Source: an uncultured Oscillibacter sp. (GTDB lineage: Bacteria; Bacillota; Clostridia; Oscillospirales; Oscillospiraceae). From it: 25,076 nucleotides of DNA. Positions 7,901-14,613 of the stretch are shown piece by piece. Made by a program: the position numbers and the translations under genes. The notes beneath the pieces are model-generated. The model did no database searches. It saw only the letters and a list, made by a program, of their open reading frames with translations, and was not told the DNA's origin. Each line of letters begins with the position of its first letter. Position 1 is the stretch's first letter. The DNA is taken from contig URKI01000034.1 of the NCBI GenBank assembly GCA_900548505.1, positions 1 through 25,076 of the forward strand. The letters are read 5' to 3'.

Positions 7901-8564
7901 TTTTATAACCCAGTCCTCTCACAGTAATGATGTGGCGGGGATTTTTGGGGTCATCCTCGATCTTTTCCCGGAGCTTGGAGATGTGCACCATCATGGTGTT
8001 GTCGTCTCCTTCAAAGTAGGTCCCGATGGCGCCCTCATAGAGCTGGATCTTGGTAAAGATCCGTCCCGGGGAGCGCATGAGCATGGCGAGGATCTTGTAT
8101 TCCATGGGGGTGAGGAGAATGGGCTGGCCGTTTTTGGTCAGCTGGAAGCTGGCGGTGTCCAGGGACAGATCCCGCACGGTGAGGACGCTGCCGCCGGTCC
8201 GCTCCGCCCGGCGCAGCTGGGCTTTCACCCGGGCCACGATCTCCACCGGGTTGAAGGGCTTGGCGATATAGTCATCGGCGCCCAGGTTCAGCCCCAGGAT
8301 CTTGTCGTTGTCCTGGCTTTTGGCGGAGAGGATCAGAATGGGGATATTGCTGTACTTGCGCAGGGCGCGGGTGAGCTCGAAGCCGTTCATCTCCGGCATC
8401 ATGATGTCTAAGATGGCCATGCTGGGGGACTGTTCCCGGGCAATGCGCAGGGCAGTGGCGCCGTCTCCGGCCTCGAGGACCTGAAAGCCCTCTCCCTCCA
8501 GGTAGAGGCGCAGAAGATCGCGGATATCGGCATCGTCCTCGGCGATCAGGATGGAAGCGTCCAT
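7890..8564 (-). CDS. OmpR/PhoB-family response regulator
   Basis: This 224-residue protein has a receiver domain with the acidic pair D10/D11, phosphoacceptor D53 (in ILDIMMPEMNG), S80 and K102, followed by a winged-helix DNA-binding domain (about 127-223) ending in ITVRGLGYKIEK. It is activated by phosphate from the adjoining kinase and then binds DNA as a dimer, usually to direct repeats with a 10-11 bp period. The ATG at 8564 has AAAAAGGAGG seven bases upstream. The putative target motif lies upstream of its own promoter and of the ABC operon. Confidence 0.95.
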   Translation of the reverse strand: MDASILIAEDDADIRDLLRLYLEGEGFQVLEAGDGATALRIAREQSPSMAILDIMMPEMNGFELTRALRKYSNIPILILSAKSQDNDKILGLNLGADDYIAKPFNPVEIVARVKAQLRRAERTGGSVLTVRDLSLDTASFQLTKNGQPILLTPMEYKILAMLMRSPGRIFTKIQLYEGAIGTYFEGDDNTMMVHISKLREKIEDDPKNPRHIITVRGLGYKIEK

Positions 8565-8619
8565 ACGATGTCCTCCTTTTTATGAATGTGCCGTCTCCCG
8601 GCGCTGTTCTTGTGGGCCT

Positions 8620-8647
8620 ATTATAACAAATTCCCATCTTCCGTCAA
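8620..8647 (-). promoter_or_regulatory. Sigma-A promoter of the two-component operon
   Basis: On the minus strand TTGACG (8647-8642), a 16-nt spacer, and a perfect TATAAT (8625-8620). The start codon of the response regulator is 55 bases further on. Confidence 0.8.
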
Positions 8648-8673
8648 ACCCTGGAAAAGCGCTGTGGGATAAT

Positions 8674-8693
8674 CTTTAGAAAACTTAAGAAAA
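8674..8693. promoter_or_regulatory. Putative response-regulator operator (tandem 10-bp half sites)
   Basis: On the plus strand CTTTAGAAAA is followed directly by CTTAAGAAAA, a direct repeat with a 10-bp period as expected for OmpR-family dimers. It lies about 27 bases upstream of the -35 of the two-component promoter. The first 15 bases match the box at 6235-6249 with one difference, but in the opposite orientation relative to the promoter. Confidence 0.5.
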
Positions 8694-8713
8694 TACGGAA
8701 AAGGGAACAAGCG

Positions 8714-8747
8714 AAAAAAAGACCGCCTGCGGCAAAGCCGCAGGCGG
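8714..8747 (-). terminator. Terminator of the MarR gene
   Basis: A perfect 11-bp stem CCGCCTGCGGC / GCCGCAGGCGG (8723-8733 and 8737-8747) with an AAA loop. On the minus strand TC and then seven T residues (8720-8714) follow. Confidence 0.88.
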
Positions 8748-8777
8748 AAAGCTGAAAAGTTAAACGCACGGGGGAGG

Positions 8778-9239
8778 TTACAAAGAGCGCTTGAGCTGCT
8801 GCATATTCTGGTGGATCTTGGACATGGTGGACTCGGCCTGGACCATCTCCTGCTGGCTGACGCCGCGCATCATGTGGTCTACGAAGGCAGCGGCAGCCTG
8901 CTCCAGCTCGGCTACCATGGACTGGCCCTGAGGAGAGAGGGTGATGGGGTGCACCCGACGGTCCTCCTCGGACCGCTCCACCACCACGAGGCCCCGCTTT
9001 TGCAAAGAGGCCAGAGTCTGGCTGACCATCCCCTTGCTCAGGGGGAGCGAACGGCACAGATCGTTGGCGGCGTTGCAGTTTTCCGACAGGGCCAGCAAAA
9101 GGCCGATCTCCGCACGGGAGAGGGTGCCGCCCACCGCGCGGCGGCAAAAATCCAGATACGTTTTATGCACTGTGCCCATCTGGGCAAAAAACTGCGAGAG
9201 CTGCCCCATGGCCTGATGATTGGAGGACAATTGGATCAC
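8778..9239 (-). CDS. MarR-family transcriptional regulator
   Basis: This 153-residue protein has the MarR winged helix: the helix-turn-helix NDLCRSLPLSKGMVSQTLASLQKRGLV followed by the wing with ERSEEDRRVHPITLSPQG, flanked by dimerisation helices at both ends. These proteins are dimeric repressors that release DNA when bound by small ligands or when oxidised. The start is GTG at 9239 with a weak AGGCG site; the later in-frame ATG at residue 11 has no better site. It lies downstream of a MATE efflux gene on the same strand and has its own promoter with a dyad over the start site, which fits autorepression. Control of the MATE pump is plausible but inferred. Confidence 0.88.
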   Translation of the reverse strand: MIQLSSNHQAMGQLSQFFAQMGTVHKTYLDFCRRAVGGTLSRAEIGLLLALSENCNAANDLCRSLPLSKGMVSQTLASLQKRGLVVVERSEEDRRVHPITLSPQGQSMVAELEQAAAAFVDHMMRGVSQQEMVQAESTMSKIHQNMQQLKRSL

Positions 9240-9248
9240 CGCCTGATG

Positions 9249-9298
9249 GTTTAAATCTAAACAAAGAATAGTATACCATCCGCGCTGTCATACCGCAA
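9249..9298 (-). promoter_or_regulatory. MarR promoter with operator-like palindrome
   Basis: On the minus strand TTGCGG (9298-9293), 17-nt spacer, and extended -10 TGG-TATACT (TATACT at 9275-9270). GTTTAGATTTAAAC (9262-9249), with arms GTTTA/TAAAC, covers the predicted start of transcription, the right place for an autorepressor. Confidence 0.65.
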
Positions 9299-9329
9299 GC
9301 GGGAAATGCCGCTGCCGGGAAAAAGAGAC

Positions 9330-10688
9330 TCAGAGGGACGGAGCGCCCTGCGTCCGGCGGTGCAGGTACCGATCATAGAGCAGGCAGGCAGCCAGATTCA
9401 CCAGAGCCGACGCGGGGACCGCCAGGGCAATGGTGAACATGCCGGTGCCGGGAAGCATGCTGAGCAGGTAGGAAAGGGGCACCCGCACCAAAAAGGCGGA
9501 GGCCAGGCCCTGGACCATGACAAAGGTGGTGCGCTCGCTGCCGTTGAAGTAGCCCAGGAAGCAAAAGACGGACGGTGTGAGCAGATGCTCAAAGGAGCTG
9601 CCTCGGAAATAGGCGGCGGCAGCGGCGATGACGGCTGGGTCGTCTTCAAACACAGCGGCCAGCAGATGACCGCCGAAGAAGGTCAGAAGGAAGATGGCGC
9701 ATCCGAAGATCTGGGAGATGCCCCAGGCTGCGAAAAGGGCTTTCCGGGCCCGCTGGGGCTGCCGGGCGCCCATGTTCTGGGCCACGATGGTGGAAAGGGC
9801 GGACATGAAGGCCATGGGGACGATGGACAAGAAGAGGAAGAGCTTTTCCGTGATGCCGATTCCGGCGGAGGCCACTAACCCCAGCCGATTGACGATGCTG
9901 GTGATCATGAGGAAGGAGATGTTCACCAGCGTGTCCTGCAGGGCGATGGGGGCGCCTACGGCCAGAATGCGGCGGACGGATGCGCCGGTGCGGAAGTCCG
10001 CACGGGAAAGGGAGAAGGGGAGCGGATGGCGGCGCAGATACAAGACGGAAAACGCCACGCTGCCTGCCTGGGCCAGGATCGTGGCCCAGGCAGCGCCCGC
10101 GGCTCCCAGATGGGCGCCCCACACCAGGCACAGGTCCAACACCACGTTGATACAGCAGGCCAGAAATACGAAGAGCAGCGGCACCCGGGAGTTGCCGAGA
10201 CCGCGGAAGATGCCGCTGATTCCGTTGTAGGCGGCCACGAAGACCATGCCGCTGCCGCAGATGCGAAGATAGGCCACGGTCTCCGCCACCGCGTCGGCAG
10301 GGACGTGCATCCAGCGTGTCATGGCCGGTGCAAGCAGCAGCAGCGCGGCGGTCAGTGCGGCGGTGACTGCCAGGAAAAGACGAATCTGGCCGGCCACCAC
10401 CTGGGCGCCGTCCTGAGGCGTGCGGGCGCCCACGGCCTTGCCAATGAGCACCGTCACGCCCATGGTCAGCCCGGTGATGACGGCGGTGACTGCCACCATC
10501 ATCTGACTGCCCACGGCCACTGCCGCCGTGGAAGCCGTGGAGGCGAATCGGCCCACCACCGCCAGGTCCACCGCGCCGTAGAGTCCCTGCAGCAGCAAGG
10601 AGAGCATCAGCGGCATGGAAAAGCGGATGAGAGGCGGGAGAATGGGGCCGGTCAAAAAAGCGTTTTCATGGGAATCGGCTGGGACCAT
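9330..10688 (-). CDS. MATE-family multidrug efflux transporter
   Basis: This 452-residue protein has about twelve membrane segments in two similar halves, the MATE layout. Family features include the N-terminal PLIRFSMPLMLSLLLQGLYGAVDLAVVGRF and the mid-protein ALQDTLVNISFLMITSIVNRLG with GIGITEKLFLF. MATE pumps expel cationic drugs, dyes or metabolites in exchange for Na+ or H+. The frame extends 12 codons further upstream, but CAGGAGG lies 8 bases before the ATG at 10688, so I chose that start. It precedes the MarR gene by about 90 bases. Its promoter is a perfect consensus, with a dyad in the leader. The substrate is unknown. Confidence 0.93.
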   Translation of the reverse strand: MVPADSHENAFLTGPILPPLIRFSMPLMLSLLLQGLYGAVDLAVVGRFASTASTAAVAVGSQMMVAVTAVITGLTMGVTVLIGKAVGARTPQDGAQVVAGQIRLFLAVTAALTAALLLLAPAMTRWMHVPADAVAETVAYLRICGSGMVFVAAYNGISGIFRGLGNSRVPLLFVFLACCINVVLDLCLVWGAHLGAAGAAWATILAQAGSVAFSVLYLRRHPLPFSLSRADFRTGASVRRILAVGAPIALQDTLVNISFLMITSIVNRLGLVASAGIGITEKLFLFLSIVPMAFMSALSTIVAQNMGARQPQRARKALFAAWGISQIFGCAIFLLTFFGGHLLAAVFEDDPAVIAAAAAYFRGSSFEHLLTPSVFCFLGYFNGSERTTFVMVQGLASAFLVRVPLSYLLSMLPGTGMFTIALAVPASALVNLAACLLYDRYLHRRTQGAPSL

Positions 10689-10719
10689 GGAAAAAACCTC
10701 CTGACAAAAAGAAAACGCC

Positions 10720-10737
10720 AACAAGCATACACTTGTT
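10720..10737 (-). promoter_or_regulatory. Dyad in the MATE leader (possible operator or hairpin)
   Basis: AACAAG-N6-CTTGTT is a perfect 6-bp inverted repeat; two more flanking bases on each side extend it with one G:U pair if read as RNA. It lies between the promoter and the ribosome site of the MATE gene, about 14 bases upstream of AGGAGG. Confidence 0.45.
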
Positions 10738-10777
10738 AGCGATAATGTACCAAACGAAGCGCCCCTGGCGCGGAGGT

Positions 10778-10806
10778 ATTATATCAAAGCCCCGGCGGCG
10801 TGTCAA
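10778..10806 (-). promoter_or_regulatory. Perfect-consensus sigma-A promoter of the MATE gene
   Basis: On the minus strand TTGACA (10806-10801), exactly 17 nt, then TATAAT (10783-10778): both hexamers match the consensus fully. The leader to the start codon is about 83 nt. Confidence 0.88.
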
Positions 10807-10940
10807 GAAGGCCCGAAAGGGTACGGAACAGGGAGGGAGCAGGAGGGAGAGGGAACTTTTTCCTCCGCGGACCGTCCAACTACATAGAGCAGACTTCTGC
10901 TGACATAAGTTTGGAATGATACGCAAAAGGAGCGATCAAG

Positions 10941-11564
10941 ATGAATCGAAAAATTGGGGTCCTGGTCCTGACCGGCATCCTGGCCTGGACAATGGCGGTT
11001 TCCGCAGGCGCGGCGGATGCGATGCGGCTGATCCCGCAGTCTGCCGGGCAGATGGATACGGCGCAGACCGTGACAGATTCCACCGACGTGCTGACGCCTC
11101 TGCCGGAGGCGGAGGACGTGCCCCTCACACGCGGGGAGCTGGTGGCCATGCTCCATGAGCAGGCGGGCAGCCCCGTTGTGAACTACGCCATGCACTTTAC
11201 GGATGTGGAGCAGTCCGATGCCGACGCCGAAGCCATCCGGTGGGCTGCCAGCGAGGGTATCGTTCAGGGCTATGGCGATGACACCTTCGGCGCTGAAGAG
11301 GCCGTGAGCCGCCAGCAGCTGGCGGTGATTCTGTACCGCTATGCCCAGCACGAGGGCAAGGGCTTCACCGGGGCCTGGGCGTTCCCGCTGGGCTTTTCCG
11401 ACGCGCAGGAAGTGAGCGGCTATGCCTATGAGGCCATGTGCTGGATGACCATGCACAGTGTTCTGGAAGCGGACGATGACAACGCCATCCGCCCCCAGGG
11501 GCAGGTCACCTGCCGGGAGGGGGAGCAGATCATGGAGCGTTTTCTCCAGAGCCTGAGCCAGTGA
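10941..11564 (+). CDS. Small secreted protein with SLH domains
   Basis: This 207-residue protein starts with a signal peptide (MNRKIG, hydrophobic 6-21, likely cut near SAGA-A at 24-25). After an acidic spacer come surface-layer-homology units: a partial one near 60-75 (PLTRGELVAML), a full one at about 85-135 (FTDVE...AIRWAASEGIVQGYGDDTFGAEEAVSRQQLAVIL) and a divergent one at about 150-203 (FSDAQEVSGYAYEAMCWM). SLH units bind pyruvylated secondary wall polymers and anchor proteins to the cell wall. There is almost nothing else in the protein, so it may coat the wall or recruit another factor rather than display an enzyme. AAGGAG lies 9 bases before the ATG. It stands alone, divergent from the MATE gene. 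Confidence 0.85.
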   Translation: MNRKIGVLVLTGILAWTMAVSAGAADAMRLIPQSAGQMDTAQTVTDSTDVLTPLPEAEDVPLTRGELVAMLHEQAGSPVVNYAMHFTDVEQSDADAEAIRWAASEGIVQGYGDDTFGAEEAVSRQQLAVILYRYAQHEGKGFTGAWAFPLGFSDAQEVSGYAYEAMCWMTMHSVLEADDDNAIRPQGQVTCREGEQIMERFLQSLSQ

Positions 11565-11604
11565 CGCCCGGCGTTTTTCCGCGCAAAGCAATTATCCTGA
11601 AACC

Positions 11605-11633
11605 GCAGGCCCCGGCTTTTGGCCGGGGCCTGC
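11605..11633 (+). terminator. Strong hairpin after the SLH gene
   Basis: A 12-bp GC-rich stem, GCAGGCCCCGGC and its complement (11605-11616 and 11622-11633), with loop TTTTG, 40 bases after the stop codon. No T tract follows on either strand, so it is either an inefficient terminator or an RNA 3'-end protector. Confidence 0.5.
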
Positions 11634-11673
11634 AATGTTCAGCGAGGGCTTGCCCGCTTCCAGAAACAGGGGC

Positions 11674-11722
11674 TTGCGCGCCTACAGCACCGATGGTATG
11701 CTGTACATACCGGCAGTGCCGG
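11674..11722 (+). promoter_or_regulatory. Promoter and dyads upstream of the GNAT gene
   Basis: TTGCGC (11674-11679), a 17-nt spacer and TATGCT (11697-11702) with an extended TGG form a plausible promoter. GGTATG-N5-CATACC (11695-11711) covers the -10, and CCGGCA-N-TGCCGG (11710-11722) follows, so two palindromes sit end to end over the start site. This suggests repressor control. Confidence 0.45.
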
Positions 11723-11784
11723 AATCTAAAATCAGGAGATATGCTGTTTGAAACGGAACAACACCTTGGAGATTGTGGCCTGAC

Positions 11785-11817
11785 CGGGAGGCAGGCGCAT
11801 GATCCCCGTGCCTCCCG
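11785..11817 (+). repeat. Stem-loop in the GNAT leader
   Basis: CGGGAGGCA (11785-11793) pairs perfectly with TGCCTCCCG (11809-11817) around a 15-nt loop, about 15-20 bases before the ribosome site. No T tract follows; it is a leader hairpin of unknown role. Confidence 0.4.
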
Positions 11818-11850
11818 ATATTGGACCACAATATGAAGGAGGAAAATTTC

Positions 11851-12477
11851 ATGAACCAAGACAACATCGTGATCCGCCAAGAGGCCCCGTCCGACTATGC
11901 TGCCGTGGAGTATCTGACCCGGGAGGCTTTCTGGAACGTGTACCGCCCCGGCTGCCTGGAACACTACGTGGTGCATGTACTGCGCCATGACCCCGCCTTT
12001 GTGCCGGAGCTGGATCTGGTGATGGAGCGGGAGGGCGAGCTCATCGGCCACGTTCTGTATACGCGCTCTTTCATCACGGCCGACGACGGCCGCCGGGTCG
12101 CCACCATGACCTTTGGGCCCATCAGCATCCGTCCGGATCTGCAGCGGCAGGGCCTGGGCAAGTACCTGCTGGACCGCTCCATGGAACAGGCGGCGGAACT
12201 GGGCGCAGGTGCGTTGTGCATCGAGGGAAATCTGGACTTTTACGGAAAATCCGGCTTTGTGGTGGCAGGGACGCGGGGCATCCGTTACCACGGTGAGCCG
12301 GAGCAGGAGATCGTCCCTTATTTCCTGCTCAAGGAGCTGCGACCGGGATTCCTGGACGGAGTCACGGGCGTCTACCACACACCCCAGGGATACTATGTGG
12401 ATGAAGCGGCGGCAGAGGTATTTGACCGGGACTTCCCGCCGAAAGAAAAAAAGAGACTGCCCGGACAATTGTTTTGA
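11851..12477 (+). CDS. GNAT-family N-acetyltransferase (YhbS-like)
   Basis: This 208-residue protein has the acetyl-CoA fold: after MIRQEAPSDY-like strand and helix comes FWNVYRPGCLEHYVVH, then the core FGPISIRPDLQRQGLGKYLL with the pyrophosphate-binding R/QxxGxG loop, and FYGKSGFVV near the end of the GNAT unit. These are typical of the YhbS/COG3153 branch, followed by a C-terminal extension of about 60 residues. Members acetylate small molecules, proteins or tRNA; the acceptor here is unknown. AAGGAGG lies 8 bases before the ATG at 11851; an upstream TTG in frame at 11821 would put the ribosome site inside the gene, so I rejected it. It is monocistronic, with a strong terminator downstream. 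Confidence 0.88.
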   Translation: MNQDNIVIRQEAPSDYAAVEYLTREAFWNVYRPGCLEHYVVHVLRHDPAFVPELDLVMEREGELIGHVLYTRSFITADDGRRVATMTFGPISIRPDLQRQGLGKYLLDRSMEQAAELGAGALCIEGNLDFYGKSGFVVAGTRGIRYHGEPEQEIVPYFLLKELRPGFLDGVTGVYHTPQGYYVDEAAAEVFDRDFPPKEKKRLPGQLF

Positions 12478-12490
12478 CAGGAAACAGGAA

Positions 12491-12527
12491 AGAGGACCTG
12501 CGGCAATTTGCCGCAGGCCCTCTTTTT
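12491..12527 (+). terminator. Terminator of the GNAT gene, shared with the convergent hydrogenase gene
   Basis: AGAGG-A-CCTGCGGC pairs with GCCGCAGG-C-CCTCT (one A:C mismatch, 5-nt AATTT loop), followed by TTTTTT on the plus strand. The convergent hydrogenase-rubrerythrin frame stops at 12553, and its transcript would read the same hairpin followed by a looser T-rich stretch. Confidence 0.85.
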
Positions 12528-12552
12528 TGCTTATCACGTGCAGGGAGCGCGA

Positions 12553-14613
12553 TCAATAATCTTCGGCGTAGATCTCGAAGAAGCTCTTGGAATACTGGCA
12601 GGTGGGGCACACGTCCGGCGCGGCGGTACCCACCACGATGTGGCCGCAGTTACGGCATTCCCACATCTTGACGGTGCTCTTTTCAAAGACCTGAGCGGTC
12701 TCTACGTTGCGCAGCAGGGCGCGATAGCGCTCCTCGTGGCGCTTTTCGATGGCAGCCACCAGGCGGAACTTGGCGGCCAGCTCCGGGAAGCCCTCTTCCT
12801 CGGCGGTCTTGGCAAAGCCGTCGTACATGTCCGTCCACTCGTAGTTCTCGCCCTCGGCGGCGTGGAGCAGGTTCTCTGCCGTGCCGCCCAAGCCGTGCAG
12901 CTCCTCGAACCACATTCTTGCGTGGGCCTTCTCGTTTTCCGCTGTCTTCAAAAACAGCGCCGCGATCTGCTCGTAGCCCTCCTGCTGGGCCACAGAGGAG
13001 AAATAGGTGTACTTGTTCCGGGCCTGGGATTCGCCGGCAAAGGCGGCCTCCAGGTTCTTCTCCGTCTGGGTGCCGGCATACTTGCCGGTGCCCTTGGCGG
13101 GGGCTTCCTCGATCTTTTCAAAGGCGGAGGCGGGCTGCTTGCACAGCGGGCAGATGAAGTCCTCGGGCAGGGTCTCGCCCTCGTAGATATAGCCGCAGAC
13201 TTTGCACTTCCATTTGCTCATGGTAGGTTCATCCTTTCTAATCAAAATATCACTTCGGTCCTGATAAGCGGTATGCAGCATGGCTTCTGCCAGCTGGCTG
13301 AGAGGCTGGCCGTAAAAGGCTTTGTAGACCTCCTGGATCTCGGGGTTTTTGTGGCTGGTGCGCAGGGACATGGACCCGTCCCGCCGGTACAGGGCTTCGA
13401 TGCGGCTTTTGCGGGTCTCGTCTGCATTTTTGGTCATGTCCTTGGGCTGTCCGCCGCCGCCGATGCAGCCGCCGGGGCAGGCCATGACTTCCACAAAGTG
13501 ATACTGCTTTCCGCTCTCGCGCATACGGGAGAGGAAGGCACGGGCATTGGCGGTGCCGTAAATGACCGCCACCTGGAGTGTCAGGTCGCCGATGACCACC
13601 TGGGCCTCCCGCACGCCCTCATATCCCCGGACGGCCTGCAGGGAGAGCAGAGACTCCGGCGCTTCCTGCCCGGTGAGGTATTCGTAGGCGGTGCGCAGGG
13701 CGGCCTCCATCACGCCGCCGGTATTGCCGAAGATCACGCCGGCACCGGAGGCCTTGCCCATGAGGGAGTCGTAGGCGGAATCCTCCAGCGCGTTCCAATC
13801 CACGCCCTCTGCTTTGGCCCAGCGGGCCAGCTCCCGGGTGGTGATGACCTGGTCGGTGTCCCGCATACCCTCGATGCCGTGGTAGTCGGCGGCAGCGTGC
13901 ATCTCTTCCCGCCGGATCTCAAACTTCTTGGCGGTGCAGGGCGTCAGGGCCACATGGACGATCTTCCGGGGGTCCAGCCCCAGCTTTCCGGCAAAGTAGG
14001 TTTTCACCGTGGGGCCCTGCATGCCGATGGGACTCTTGGCGGTGGACAGGTGGGGCAGCAGCTCCGGTGCATAGATCTCCGCAAAGTGCACCCAGGCGGG
14101 GCAGCAGCTGGTGAACTGGGGGAGGGGGCGGTCCTTTTCCGTGATCCGGCGGATCAGCTCGCTGGCCTCCTCCACGATGGTCAGGTCTGCGGCGAAGTTG
14201 GTGTCCAGCACATAGTCGGCCCCAAGGGCCCGCAGCAGCGCAACCATCTTTCCCTCCACAAAGGCACCGGGCTCCATCCCGAAGGCTTCGCCCAGGGCGG
14301 CACGGACGGAGGGAGAGGTGCTGACCACCACGATCTTATCGGGATCGGCAATGGCCTGGCGCACCTGCGGACATTCGTCCCGCTCCATGATGCTGTCCAC
14401 CGGGCAGGCATTGGCGCACTGCCCGCAGTAGATGCACACCGCGTTTCCGCCGGTCTGCTGCAGGGTATAGGTGCCATGCACGCCCATGAGGTTGGCGCAG
14501 GCATCCTTGCACATGCCGCAGCGGATGCATTTTTCCTCCAGGCGCACAATGCTGGGGTTGTCCTTCTCAATGGGGACACGGACGGATAAAGGCAGATGTT
14601 TCAGTTTCTTCAC
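12553..14613 (-). CDS. [FeFe] hydrogenase fused in frame to rubredoxin-rubrerythrin
   Basis: The 686 residues hold two complete proteins. Residues 1-455 are a ferredoxin-type [FeFe] hydrogenase: two [4Fe-4S] motifs (C29/32/35/39 and C60/63/66/70), then the H-cluster loops TSCCPAW (168-174), TPCTAKKFE (224-232, where Met usually precedes PC) and MACPGGC (377-383). It would make or use H2 with ferredoxin. After a short linker, residues 465-686 are a rubrerythrin with an extra N-terminal rubredoxin (C470/473/488/491), a ferritin-like di-iron domain (about 518-640) and a C-terminal rubredoxin (C653/656/669/672), which reduces peroxide. The GTG start at 14613 overlaps the regulator stop by GTGA; an upstream ATG (14652) lies inside the regulator gene. 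The linker looks like a translated intergenic spacer with its own ribosome site, so a stop lost recently or a sequence error is possible. Confidence 0.85.
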   Translation of the reverse strand: MKKLKHLPLSVRVPIEKDNPSIVRLEEKCIRCGMCKDACANLMGVHGTYTLQQTGGNAVCIYCGQCANACPVDSIMERDECPQVRQAIADPDKIVVVSTSPSVRAALGEAFGMEPGAFVEGKMVALLRALGADYVLDTNFAADLTIVEEASELIRRITEKDRPLPQFTSCCPAWVHFAEIYAPELLPHLSTAKSPIGMQGPTVKTYFAGKLGLDPRKIVHVALTPCTAKKFEIRREEMHAAADYHGIEGMRDTDQVITTRELARWAKAEGVDWNALEDSAYDSLMGKASGAGVIFGNTGGVMEAALRTAYEYLTGQEAPESLLSLQAVRGYEGVREAQVVIGDLTLQVAVIYGTANARAFLSRMRESGKQYHFVEVMACPGGCIGGGGQPKDMTKNADETRKSRIEALYRRDGSMSLRTSHKNPEIQEVYKAFYGQPLSQLAEAMLHTAYQDRSDILIRKDEPTMSKWKCKVCGYIYEGETLPEDFICPLCKQPASAFEKIEEAPAKGTGKYAGTQTEKNLEAAFAGESQARNKYTYFSSVAQQEGYEQIAALFLKTAENEKAHARMWFEELHGLGGTAENLLHAAEGENYEWTDMYDGFAKTAEEEGFPELAAKFRLVAAIEKRHEERYRALLRNVETAQVFEKSTVKMWECRNCGHIVVGTAAPDVCPTCQYSKSFFEIYAEDY
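13219..13239 (-). promoter_or_regulatory. Internal ribosome site and start for free rubrerythrin
   Basis: Inside the fusion, AGAAAGGA (13239-13232) lies 10 bases before an ATG (13221-13219) that is exactly where a normal 222-residue double-rubredoxin rubrerythrin would begin. The site could produce rubrerythrin alone from the same message. Just upstream, an AAAA run on the plus strand (13244-13247) is one base too long to keep a TGA in the hydrogenase frame. Confidence 0.55.

Noticed and set aside
12508..14589. Plus-strand frame of 693 codons opposite the hydrogenase frame
   Set aside because: No domain or start signal; the minus strand shows all hydrogenase and rubrerythrin motifs.
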